A DNA stretch of 64,000 nucleotides from Thermobacillus sp. ZCTH02-B1 (lineage in GTDB: Bacteria; Bacillota; Bacilli; Paenibacillales; Paenibacillaceae): positions 310,001 through 374,000 of the forward strand of contig NZ_LZRU01000012.1 of NCBI RefSeq assembly GCF_002159085.1, written 5' to 3'. The notes below the pieces were generated by a model. It was given only the letters and a program-made list of their open reading frames with translations, made no database searches and had not been told where the DNA came from. This document shows, one piece after another, positions 40,460 to 48,589 of this stretch. The position numbers and the translations under genes are program-made. Within the stretch, counting starts at the first letter, position 1. Each line of letters begins with the position of its first letter.

Positions 40460-40955
40460 GCGCCTTGACGGCGTGACGGCGGCATGGCCGCGACAGACGG
40501 GGAGAGCGGGTATGACGATGCGGCCGCGGCGGCGGGCGCTTCCCGCAGCCGCGACCGGCGGACCGGAAGCCCGGGCGGCGGCGCGGACGCGAAGGCCGGG
40601 GTCAAACACGGGCGCAACAGGGCCGCAGGGGGCCCAAAGGTCGTAAAAAGCCTCGGCCGTGATGACCCCGGCAATATGACAAATCCCGGCATGGTCTGGT
40701 ACAATGACGGAAGTATTGGTGTGTTCGCGGGATTGCGGTTCAACACGGCGGAACACGGCCGGGCGCCTGTACTCCGGAGAAGCTGCGACGCAGAAACCGC
40801 GTTGCGGGCAAGCCGGTAGCGGCGAACGGCGCTGTAACGGGCTGTCTTCGTTCCAGACCCGCCCGGCGGGCGCAAGGCACACTGGAACGGGCCGGTCGAG
40901 ATTCCGCATGTCCCGCGGCCAGCCCTCACGCCATGCAAAGGAGCCGAACCACGCC
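40460..40955 (+). other. 496-bp gene-free stretch upstream of ytpI
   Basis: No credible gene. A 111-codon frame at 40484 has no ribosome site and low-complexity composition. The right half holds the promoter at 40676-40705 and what would be a leader of about 240 nt before ytpI, with inverted repeats such as TTCCAG...CTGGAA (about 40850-40885). In B. subtilis the nrnA gene lies between ytrI and ytpI; it is absent here. Confidence 0.55.
40676..40705 (+). promoter_or_regulatory. Sigma-A promoter upstream of ytpI
   Basis: ATGACA (40676-40681), 18-bp spacer, TACAAT (40700-40705), each five of six to consensus. The expected start is near 40712, which makes the ytpI leader about 240 nt. Confidence 0.5.
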
Positions 40956-41279
40956 ATGCCGATCGAAAATGTCGTTCTTCAATGGGTGCTCGCCATCGGC
41001 GTACTCGCCACGCTCGGAGCGACCGTCTATTACAGCCTGAGATACCGGCGCAGCGCCGATCCGAAGACGCGCGGCATCCTGCAGGCGCGGATGAATATCG
41101 TCATGGGCGTCATGCTCATCCTGCTCGCGCTGATCCAGATGCTGCTGTTCCCCGGGTCGACGGTTCGGGTCATCATCGGCACCGTCTTCCTGCTGCTCGG
41201 CCTGTTCAACCTGTTCGCCGGGTTGCGCAACCACAGCGTCTTCCGCTCGATGAAACAGAAGGACAGCGAACAGGGCTGA
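40956..41279 (+). CDS. ytpI: YtpI-like small membrane protein
   Basis: A 107-aa protein starting at ATG 40956 behind AAAGGAG; the open frame upstream to 40704 is not coding-like. Three hydrophobic segments (about 8-26, 46-64 and 68-86) and a short basic C-terminus match the YtpI family, including LQWVLAIG and TRGILQARMN. Between the ytrHI pair and ytoI, as in Bacillus. Function unknown. Confidence 0.82.
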   Translation: MPIENVVLQWVLAIGVLATLGATVYYSLRYRRSADPKTRGILQARMNIVMGVMLILLALIQMLLFPGSTVRVIIGTVFLLLGLFNLFAGLRNHSVFRSMKQKDSEQG

Positions 41280-41284
41280 CTCAG

Positions 41285-41530
41285 CATCTGCTGAATGAAA
41301 GAAAAAGGGAACTCGCCAGCAGCGAACTCCCAAAAACGGTATGACTACGGGTTCCCGTCAATACACATCCATTGAACAAAATGCGTCGGCTCGGTAATAT
41401 TGCCGGTATACGGGCCGTATGAATCACCTGAAGGCCAACCTGTTCCCGTTTATTGTATAGTTCCCCCATAGAAGGGCGTCCAATAATGATTCCAGAAAGC
41501 GCCGATGGCTTTTTTTGTGCTTGTCTTGCC
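41285..41530 (-). pseudogene. Low-GC insert with remnant of a coding sequence
   Basis: About 245 bp at roughly 47-50% GC inside DNA above 60%. On the minus strand a 34-codon stretch before a TAG at about 41346 reads TGTGWPSGDSYGPYTGNI and continues TEPTHFVQWMCIDGNP, which looks like the C-terminus of a real protein, but a stop lies just upstream in frame. A short stem AAAGC/GCTTT followed by a run of seven T at about 41508 could be a plus-strand terminator for ytpI. Source of the insert is unknown. Confidence 0.35.
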
Positions 41531-41539
41531 AATCGACCG

Positions 41540-42880
41540 TCACAGCGGATCGATCATCTGCGCGGCGGCGAGTGCCTTGACGGCCAGTCCGTGCTCGTCG
41601 TGCAGCTCCATCTCCACCTTGGCCGACCGGCGGCTCAGCTCGAGCAGGCGGGGCATGAGCCGGACCTCCGCCTCGATCTGCACCGGCCGGACGAAATAGG
41701 TCGTGACGCTCTCCACGACGTGGCCGCGCCGGGCGATCTCGCGGATCGTCTGCTTCGCCGCCAGCGTAAGCAGCGACAGCAGCGTCCCCTCGGACACGGT
41801 GCCGGCCGGCCCGGCCATCTGCGGCGTCATCTTGCCGACGTAGACCGGCAGCGAATCCTCCGTTCGCTTCTCCTCCGCAAACCCGCTCCAGATCAGATCG
41901 TCGATCGTCTCTCCCGGCTGCTGCTTGCCGGCGAACTGCATCGCCCGCGTGATGTCCGACCGGCTGACGACGGCGAGCAGCCGCCGGTGCCGGTCGACGA
42001 TCGGCAGCAGATCGATGCCTTCGATCGTCATCCGGTGGGCGGCGGCCGCGACCGGCATCGACGGGTGCGCCGTGACCGGCGGCCGGGTCATCCGCTTCTC
42101 CACTGCTTCGCCCGGCTCCGCGCCTTCGGCGTCGCGCGCCGTCATCATCCCGACGACCCGGCCGCGCTCGTCGATGACGGGAAACCGGGTGTGCCCCGTC
42201 CGCTCCCGCAGCCGGAAATAGTCGGCGATCGTCTCGCCGATCCGCAGGGCCAGCGGCGCGCTGTCCGTCGTGACGATGTCCTCGAGCAGCATGATCTTCC
42301 GCGTGATCAGCCGGTCGTACATCGCCCGGTTGATCATCGAGGCGACCGTGAACGTGTCGTGCCTGCACGAGATGACCGGCAGCCCCGTCTCGTCGGCCAG
42401 CCGGATCACATCCTCGCAGGTGCCGAAGCCCCCGGTGATCAGCACCCCCGCGTTCCGCTCGAGCGCCCGCCGGTGCGCGTTCACACGGTTGCCGACGATC
42501 AGCAGGCTGCCCGCGTCGATGTAGCGGACCATCTCGTCGAGCTCCATCGCGCCGATGACGAATTTGTGCAGCGGCTTGTCGAGTCCCGAGGCTCCGCCGA
42601 GCACCTGGCCCTCGACGATGCCCGCCACGTCGCCGAATGTGAGCAGGCCGTCCCGCTGGCCTTGCTTCTTCTCGATCCGCACCGTGCCGACGCGTTCGCG
42701 CGTGCTGACGTACCCGGCGCTTTCCGCCTCCTTCAGCGCCCGGTACGCCGTGCCTTCGCTGACGTTCAGCTTGCGGGCGAGCGAGCGGACCGAGAGGCGC
42801 GTCCCCACCTTGAGCCCCTTGATATATTCCAAAATGCGTTCGTGCTTCGTAGCCGCCTCATCGCGCGGAAAATCCGCCAT
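41540..42880 (-). CDS. ytoI: HTH-DRTGG-CBS-thioesterase domain protein (YtoI-like)
   Basis: A 446-aa multidomain regulator; start ATG 42880, ten bases after GGAGG. N-terminal winged helix (LSVRSLARKLNVSEGTAYRALKEAES, spanning about 30-55), DRTGG domain (about 90-190: VLGGASGLDKPLHKFVIGAME), two CBS domains (about 195-310, FPVIDERGRVVGMMTARD and LPIVDRHRRLLAVVSRSD) and a C-terminal hotdog domain. The same domain order is found in B. subtilis YtoI (about 439 aa). CBS domains usually bind adenine nucleotides. Adjacent to ytpI in convergent orientation. Targets are unknown. Confidence 0.9.
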   Translation of the reverse strand: MADFPRDEAATKHERILEYIKGLKVGTRLSVRSLARKLNVSEGTAYRALKEAESAGYVSTRERVGTVRIEKKQGQRDGLLTFGDVAGIVEGQVLGGASGLDKPLHKFVIGAMELDEMVRYIDAGSLLIVGNRVNAHRRALERNAGVLITGGFGTCEDVIRLADETGLPVISCRHDTFTVASMINRAMYDRLITRKIMLLEDIVTTDSAPLALRIGETIADYFRLRERTGHTRFPVIDERGRVVGMMTARDAEGAEPGEAVEKRMTRPPVTAHPSMPVAAAAHRMTIEGIDLLPIVDRHRRLLAVVSRSDITRAMQFAGKQQPGETIDDLIWSGFAEEKRTEDSLPVYVGKMTPQMAGPAGTVSEGTLLSLLTLAAKQTIREIARRGHVVESVTTYFVRPVQIEAEVRLMPRLLELSRRSAKVEMELHDEHGLAVKALAAAQMIDPL

Positions 42881-43013
42881 GATCATCTTCCCTCCGCCCA
42901 TCCGGAAATGTTATTCTCATTTTACCAGAAACCCGACGCATCGAAGGTTTTCCCCGATCCGCTTCGACCGCATCCGGCATCGGGGCCCGGCGCGCGAGGA
43001 AGATCGAGGTCAC

Positions 43014-44426
43014 ATGAAATTCGAACTGCTGCTGAAAATCGCCTGTTTGGTCACGATACCGGAGCTCATCGCGGTTACCTGGTTCTGCTTCCGGTTCTTC
43101 GGACTGCGTCCGGAACGCTTCCTGCCCAGGATGCTCCTGCTGGCCGCCGCGTCGGGCGCGCTCATCGTCACCAGCCTGTCGCTCGTCCCGCCGATCTTCC
43201 AGCCGTTTGTCGGCACCGTGCTCTATTTCTCGGTGCTGTCGCTCGTCTTCCGCGAGCTGTCCTGGAAGGTGCGCATCTGGCTCTCGCTCGCCATGAGCCT
43301 GCTCACGTTCCTGATCGAGCTGTCGTCGATCGTCTATCTTACCGCCGCGGGCCTTGAAGCGGACCTGAGCAAGACCGATCCGAACACCTGGCCTCTGCAC
43401 CGATTCCTGTTCATGTACTGGCCGGGCCTGCTGCTGGTGGCGGCGGCCGGATGGGGGATGGAGCGCACGGGACGGTCGCCCGGGCGGCGCGTGCTCCATT
43501 TTCTCGTTCAGGAGCGCAACCGCTACGTTCAGCATTATGTCGTGCTCACGTTCATCCAGTGCTTCACCCTGATCATCCTGTTCATCTCGCGGTATGCCTA
43601 CGGGCTGGCGGAGGAGACGCGCATTCTGTTTTACGCCGCCATCGTGATGGTCATCGTGTTCACCTTCCTCACCGTGCGGCTGATCGCGCAAGCACGCGAC
43701 GAGGCGGTCCGCGCGACGCAGGAGGCGTTCGTCGGCGACCTGATGAAGATGATCACGACGATCCGCGGGCAGCGGCACGATTTCGTCAATCACGTGCAGA
43801 CCATGTACGCGATGCTCACGATGAAGAAATACGATCAGCTGCAGCAGTACATGGAGGAAGTGGTCGGGGAGATCCGGTCGGTCGACCGGCTGGCCGACAA
43901 AATTCCGGCCACGGCGCTCGAATCGCTGCTCATGGCCAAACAGGCGATCGCCCAGTCCCGGCATATCCGGTTCGAATACCGGCTGTCGGAACTGCCGGCG
44001 GACCTGCCGGCGGTGCGGAACCTCGACCTGGTCCGGATCACGGGCAACCTGGTCGACAACGCCTTCGATGAAGTGATGAAGCAGAGTGAACAAGAGCGGT
44101 TCGTGACGCTGGACATCGGGCAGATTGACGGCGAGCTGCGCATCACCGTCGCAAACACCGGCAATCCGCTTCCGGAGAACGAGCGAAAGCGGATCTTCAC
44201 GCCCGGTTACAGCACGAAGAAGAAGGGGCACGAGGGGCTCGGTCTGCCGATCGTCGTCGAACTCGTCCGGCATTACGGCGGCGATGTCCACGTCGGCTTC
44301 CGGCCGGGGCGGGGCGTCGTCTTCACCGCCCGCATCCCGATCGAAGGGAAAGCGGGGCGAACCGGATGCCGAAGTGAAAGCAGAAGGCCGCCGGCAACGC
44401 CTGCAGGGGGAAAACCCGGGCGCTGA
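43014..44426 (+). CDS. Orphan sensor histidine kinase, Spo0B/GHKL type
   Basis: A 470-aa membrane kinase. Residues 1-225 contain about six transmembrane segments. The Spo0B-like dimerisation helix carries the phospho-acceptor His in RGQRHDFVNHVQTM (near residue 262). The GHKL ATPase has an N box (NLVDNAFDE) and G box (GYSTKKKGHEGLGLPIV). AgrC/CitA-like topology. No response regulator is adjacent: the next gene is yheB on the opposite strand. Start ATG 43014 behind GAGGT. The last 20 residues are Gly/Arg-rich and probably not functional. Confidence 0.85.
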   Translation: MKFELLLKIACLVTIPELIAVTWFCFRFFGLRPERFLPRMLLLAAASGALIVTSLSLVPPIFQPFVGTVLYFSVLSLVFRELSWKVRIWLSLAMSLLTFLIELSSIVYLTAAGLEADLSKTDPNTWPLHRFLFMYWPGLLLVAAAGWGMERTGRSPGRRVLHFLVQERNRYVQHYVVLTFIQCFTLIILFISRYAYGLAEETRILFYAAIVMVIVFTFLTVRLIAQARDEAVRATQEAFVGDLMKMITTIRGQRHDFVNHVQTMYAMLTMKKYDQLQQYMEEVVGEIRSVDRLADKIPATALESLLMAKQAIAQSRHIRFEYRLSELPADLPAVRNLDLVRITGNLVDNAFDEVMKQSEQERFVTLDIGQIDGELRITVANTGNPLPENERKRIFTPGYSTKKKGHEGLGLPIVVELVRHYGGDVHVGFRPGRGVVFTARIPIEGKAGRTGCRSESRRPPATPAGGKPGR

Positions 44427-44558
44427 CCCGGGCCGGGCACCGGCGCCGGACCGTTCCGCGGACACCGGCCGCGGGCCGTTCGTGCGCTCCGGAGCGGACC
44501 GGTCCCCGCGGGCCGCGGACGGGTACGGCCCGGGAAGCCGGAGCGCGGACGGCCTTGT

Positions 44559-45728
44559 TCAGCCGACGAGCCGCAGGAAGACCGACTGGAACAACCCGAT
44601 GAGGCCGCCGAGCAGCGCGCCCAGCCAGGTGATCGCGCGGAATTCCCGTCCCGAGAGGCTCAGGATGATGCGCTCGACCTGCTCGACCGGGAACTTCTCG
44701 ACCTGCTTCCGCACGAGCTGCGGCAGTTCAATCGCGGCGACGACCGCTTCCAGCCGCCGGTCCAGCAGCTCGAACGCGGCGTCGGCGACAACCCGCAGCG
44801 CCTCGCTCCATGCCGGTTCATGGCGGATCAGTAGGCCGCCGACATCCAGCTTCTCCAGTCCGGCGATCCGCTCCTCCAGACGCAGCAGGCGCCTGGCCTG
44901 CTCCTTCAGCCAGGGAAGCGGATCGTCGGTGCCCGCGAGGCGCGCCGCCGCCTCCCCGAGCGTCCAATTTCCCGCTTCCGCCAGCTTCTTCTCGATGAAG
45001 TTCCGCACGATCCCGCGCACCGATCCGCTTTCCAGCTGCCCGGCCAGCACCTCGCCCAGCTTCTCTGCCGCCTTGTCCGCATCCACGAAAATGCCCGCGA
45101 GCATGCCGACCCATCCGCCCGTCCGGTCCAGCAGCCCGTCGATCATTGCGCGCAACAGCCGCTGTCCGCGCAGCGAGCGCAATTCCTCCCCGAGCGAAGC
45201 CGCCAGCCAGTCCGTCAGATCGGCCGCCCACCGGGCGGCCGCTTCATCGGACCAGCCCGGCACCAGCTCCGCGATCGTCTTCGTCTTCCAGCCGCCTTCC
45301 TCCCAGAGCCGTTCGATCCACCGCTCCGCGAGTTCCGCCCCCCGCTCCGCCCATCGCGTCCGCATCGTTTCCCAGGAAACGCGGTCCGCAAACCGCAGCA
45401 CCAGCCCTTCCGCCGTCAGCCCCTCTTCGGCGCGCGCGAGGAGCCAGCCGCGGATCTTCGCGACGGCGGCTTCCCGCATCGCGCCTTCGCGCAGCCATTC
45501 CCGGATCCCGTCGGCCGTCACGAGATACTTCGCGACGACGTCGCCGAGCGCCGCGGCGATCTCGTCCTTGCGCTTCGGGATGAGCCCCGGCGTGAACGGC
45601 ACCCGTCTGCCGAAGACGCGCCAGGCCCGCCGGGGGTGGAAGAGCATTTTGATCGCGAAATGGTTCGTCAACGCGCCGATGAAAGCGGCCACGCATACGT
45701 TCACCGTGATGAAAAGCCAAAGCTCCAT
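44559..45728 (-). CDS. yheB: DUF445 family membrane protein (YheB-like)
   Basis: A 389-aa protein with N-terminal (about 4-22) and C-terminal (about 365-387) hydrophobic segments around a long helical region. The family start LTNHFAIKMLFHPRRAWRVFG followed by GRRVPFTPGLIPKRKDEIA is unmistakable (with a break after FG). In B. subtilis yheB lies beside yheC and yheD, the family of the five genes to the right, so synteny supports the assignment. Divergent from the first yheC gene. Function unknown; DUF445 proteins are often spore- or envelope-linked. Confidence 0.88.
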   Translation of the reverse strand: MELWLFITVNVCVAAFIGALTNHFAIKMLFHPRRAWRVFGRRVPFTPGLIPKRKDEIAAALGDVVAKYLVTADGIREWLREGAMREAAVAKIRGWLLARAEEGLTAEGLVLRFADRVSWETMRTRWAERGAELAERWIERLWEEGGWKTKTIAELVPGWSDEAAARWAADLTDWLAASLGEELRSLRGQRLLRAMIDGLLDRTGGWVGMLAGIFVDADKAAEKLGEVLAGQLESGSVRGIVRNFIEKKLAEAGNWTLGEAAARLAGTDDPLPWLKEQARRLLRLEERIAGLEKLDVGGLLIRHEPAWSEALRVVADAAFELLDRRLEAVVAAIELPQLVRKQVEKFPVEQVERIILSLSGREFRAITWLGALLGGLIGLFQSVFLRLVG

Positions 45729-45873
45729 TCCTGGTCCGTCCTTTTGCCTGATCGCCCGGAAGGGCCAATCACCAGCGTATAGATGTCCTCATATAGTGGA
45801 GTAATCGCGAACCGCAACCGGCTTGCGCCGCGGGCGGCCCGGAAGTCTGCGCAGGAAACGAAAGGAGATCGAG

Positions 45874-47238
45874 ATGCAAAGCTCAAAGATCGGCGTTCAA
45901 ATCGTCAGCTCCGGCATCCTGTCCGACGATACGCTCATGCTGGGCGAATCGCATCTCAAGAAGTGGCAGATTCCGCAAGGCCAGACCGTCCGGCTCAAGT
46001 TCGGCGCATTCCGGGGCGACGTGAAGGTGATCCCGGTCCAGCGCTACGACGGCATGCGCATCAGCCAGGCGCTGGCCAGCCGGCTCGGCCTGCACGCGCC
46101 CTGCACCCTCCGCATGCGCTACCGCCGCGGCGCCCGCGAACTCGTGCTCGGCCCGCTTGTCGGCGTGCTGATCAGCCGGGACTACCCGCACCATCCCGAT
46201 CGGCCGTTCGGCGCGATCACCGGCTTCTGCCGGGAGCTCGTGGACGCGGCGAAACTGCTGGGAGGCGCGGTGTATGTTCTGACGCCGGCGATGCTGGGAA
46301 GCAGCGTCTCCCGGCTCGACGCGTGGGTCTGGGCCGACGGATGGCGCCGCGTGAAGGCGCCCGCGCCGGACGTCGTCAACAACCGCCTGACGACGCGCAA
46401 GCTGGAGAACAAGACCAGCGTACAACATTTCTTCAGGGAAGTAAAATCGCGCTTCGGCACGCAGGTGTTCAACGAGAAATTCCTCGACAAGTCGGAAGTG
46501 TTCAACGCGCTCCGCAAACAGCCCGCGCTCGGACGATTCTTGCCCGAATCCCATTCTTTCACCGGCTTTCCGATGCTGCAAGCGATGTGTTCACGCTATG
46601 CGACGGTGTTCCTGAAGCCGGTCCGCGGCAGCCTCGGCAAGGGGATCATCCGCATCGTCCGCCTGCCTTCGGGGGGCTACGCCGCGCACCACGCGACCAC
46701 GCTCGGCACGAAACGGCAGCAGTTTCCGACGCTGCAGAAGCTGTACGCCTCGCTCTCCGGCAGGCTCCGGTCGGGCCGCTACCTGATCCAGCAGGGGCTC
46801 CATCTGATCGAATCGCAGGGCCGGCCGATCGATTTCCGGGCGCTCGTGCAAAAGAACGGCTCCGGCCAATGGATCGTCACGTCGATCGTGGCGCGGATCG
46901 CGGGTAGCCAGCATTTCGTCTCGAACATCGCGCGGGGCGGAACGCTCAGCACGGTGAGGGAAGCGATCGCGAAGTCGAACCTCGCGGCCGGCCGCCAGGA
47001 TGCCCCGGCGCGCCTGCGGTCCGCCGCGCTCCAGATCGCGGCCGGGGTCGACGCGCAGATCCCGGCCCATTTCGGCGAGCTCGGCATCGATCTCGCGCTC
47101 GACACGAACGGGCGCGTCTGGCTGCTGGAAGTGAACAGCAAGCCGTCCAAGAACGACAACACTCCGCTGTCCGCAACGGGCATCCGGCCGTCCGTGCGGG
47201 TGATGCTGCGCTATGCGCGCTACCTGGCCGGTCTGTGA
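45874..47238 (+). CDS. YheC-type ATP-grasp protein, copy 1
   Basis: A 454-aa member of the YheC/YheD family, spore-coat-associated ATP-grasp proteins. Start ATG 45874 behind AAAGGAG. Residues 1-100 form the N-terminal beta domain seen in YheC; the YheC/D core then starts at GPLVGVLISRD. Core motifs: DVVNNRLTTRK, NEKFLDKSEVF, FLKPVRGSLGKGIIRI (ATP-binding), YLIQQGLHL, IDFRALVQKNGSGQW and the C-terminal metal-ligand loop ELGIDLALDTNGRVWLLEVNSKPS. Ligase substrate unknown. First of five tandem paralogues. Confidence 0.88.
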   Translation: MQSSKIGVQIVSSGILSDDTLMLGESHLKKWQIPQGQTVRLKFGAFRGDVKVIPVQRYDGMRISQALASRLGLHAPCTLRMRYRRGARELVLGPLVGVLISRDYPHHPDRPFGAITGFCRELVDAAKLLGGAVYVLTPAMLGSSVSRLDAWVWADGWRRVKAPAPDVVNNRLTTRKLENKTSVQHFFREVKSRFGTQVFNEKFLDKSEVFNALRKQPALGRFLPESHSFTGFPMLQAMCSRYATVFLKPVRGSLGKGIIRIVRLPSGGYAAHHATTLGTKRQQFPTLQKLYASLSGRLRSGRYLIQQGLHLIESQGRPIDFRALVQKNGSGQWIVTSIVARIAGSQHFVSNIARGGTLSTVREAIAKSNLAAGRQDAPARLRSAALQIAAGVDAQIPAHFGELGIDLALDTNGRVWLLEVNSKPSKNDNTPLSATGIRPSVRVMLRYARYLAGL

Positions 47239-48571
47239 GCGGGCGAACCGCGCAGGCCCGCCGATTGGCGGTCTCCGGCCGGAGGAAGACCGCCTGTTCG
47301 GCGTGCTGATGAGCCGGGAACCGTCCGGCGACCGGCTGCCGGAGGACCGGCTCTGCCGGATGCTGGCGGAGGCCGGGGCCGGCCTGGGAGTGCGCGTGAT
47401 CGCGTTCTCCCCCGCGGGCGTTCGTGAAGGGGGCGGCCGCGCGTCCGTGCGCGGCTGGACGCTCGAAGGCGGCGTCTGGACGCCCGCCGAAGCGCCCGCG
47501 CCGCCGGTCTACTTCGACCGGCGGTTTCCGCGCGATCCGGCGGAGCTCCGGGCGGGCGTCCGCGCCGTCCGCATCCTGCACGCGCACGGCGCGGTGCCGC
47601 TCGGGCGCGCGCTGCCGGGCAAGGCGCGGGTGCTCGCGGCGCTCGGGCGCAACCCGCTGCTCGCTTCGCTGCTGCCGCCCACGGCCCGTCTGAACGTCCG
47701 GCGGCTCGCCGGTATGCTCCGGACGCATCCGGCCGGCTTGTTCCTCAAGCCGGCCGCCGGCATGCAGGGCCGCGGCGCGCTCTCCCTGCGCCCCGAACCG
47801 GGCGGCGCCATCCGGATCGCGGGACGGTCGATGCGGAACCGGCCGTATGCACTGCGCGTGCCCGAGGAACGGCTCGCCCGGGCCGCGGCGGCAATCGTCC
47901 GCGGCCGGTCCTATCTCGTGCAGCCGCTGCTCAATCTGAGGACGCCGGCGGATGAACCGTTCGACCTTCGCGTGTTCGCGCAGAAGGACGGCGCCGGGCG
48001 ATGGGTCGTATCCTGCACCGCCGTCCGGATCGGCCGGCCGGGAGCGGCGGCGAGCAACCTGCACGGCGGCGGCAAGGCGCGCGCCCCCCTCCCGTACCTC
48101 GCGGAGATGCTCGGCGACCGGGCGGCCGCGGTGCTCGCGAGGGCGAAGCGCGCCGCGCTGCTCGCCGCCCGGGAGGCCGAGCGCGCGTTCGGCCGCCAGG
48201 CCGAGATCGGGGCCGACTTCGGCATCGAGCCGGACGGCAGGCTGTGGCTGCTGGAGCTCAACGGAAAGCCCGGCCGCGCGATCTTCGCGGCGATCGGCGA
48301 CGCGGAGGGAGAGCGGCTCGCCGCGAAGCGGACCGTCGCCTATGCCCTCCGCCTGATGGCGGCGGGCAGGCCGGCCGCGGGAAGGTTCGCGGCCGGCAGT
48401 GCGGCGGCATATGGGCCGACGGCTTGCGGGGCTGCGGCGGACACTCCGGCGTCGGGGAGACCGGCGGCAGGCGGGACGACGGGGCGAACGGAAGCCCGCC
48501 GCCGGCCCGCGCCCCGGGGACCTGCGGCGGAAGCGCCGCATGCACGGAACGACCGCCCACTTTACGGCTGA
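47213..48571 (+). CDS. YheD-type ATP-grasp protein, copy 2
   Basis: Shorter YheD architecture: the family core starts near residue 28 (LFGVLMSREPSG). Motifs: LFLKPAAGMQGRGALSLR, YLVQPLLNL, FDLRVFAQKDGAGRWVVS, ADFGIEPDGRLWLLELNGKPG. Start is uncertain. ATG 47213 lies inside copy 1 and has no ribosome site; CTG 47294 is preceded by GGAGGAAGAC at ideal distance and exactly begins the core; ATG 47309 would cut into it. The C-terminal 80 residues are Ala/Gly/Arg-rich. Its ATP-binding residues look intact. More divergent and more GC-rich than its neighbours. Confidence 0.78.
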   Translation: MRATWPVCERANRAGPPIGGLRPEEDRLFGVLMSREPSGDRLPEDRLCRMLAEAGAGLGVRVIAFSPAGVREGGGRASVRGWTLEGGVWTPAEAPAPPVYFDRRFPRDPAELRAGVRAVRILHAHGAVPLGRALPGKARVLAALGRNPLLASLLPPTARLNVRRLAGMLRTHPAGLFLKPAAGMQGRGALSLRPEPGGAIRIAGRSMRNRPYALRVPEERLARAAAAIVRGRSYLVQPLLNLRTPADEPFDLRVFAQKDGAGRWVVSCTAVRIGRPGAAASNLHGGGKARAPLPYLAEMLGDRAAAVLARAKRAALLAAREAERAFGRQAEIGADFGIEPDGRLWLLELNGKPGRAIFAAIGDAEGERLAAKRTVAYALRLMAAGRPAAGRFAAGSAAAYGPTACGAAADTPASGRPAAGGTTGRTEARRRPAPRGPAAEAPHARNDRPLYG

Positions 48572-48589
48572 CACGCAGGAGGTTCAACC

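Noticed and set aside
40484..40819. 111-codon frame upstream of ytpI
   Set aside because: Low-complexity Ala/Gly/Arg sequence, no ribosome site, and it crosses the ytpI promoter.
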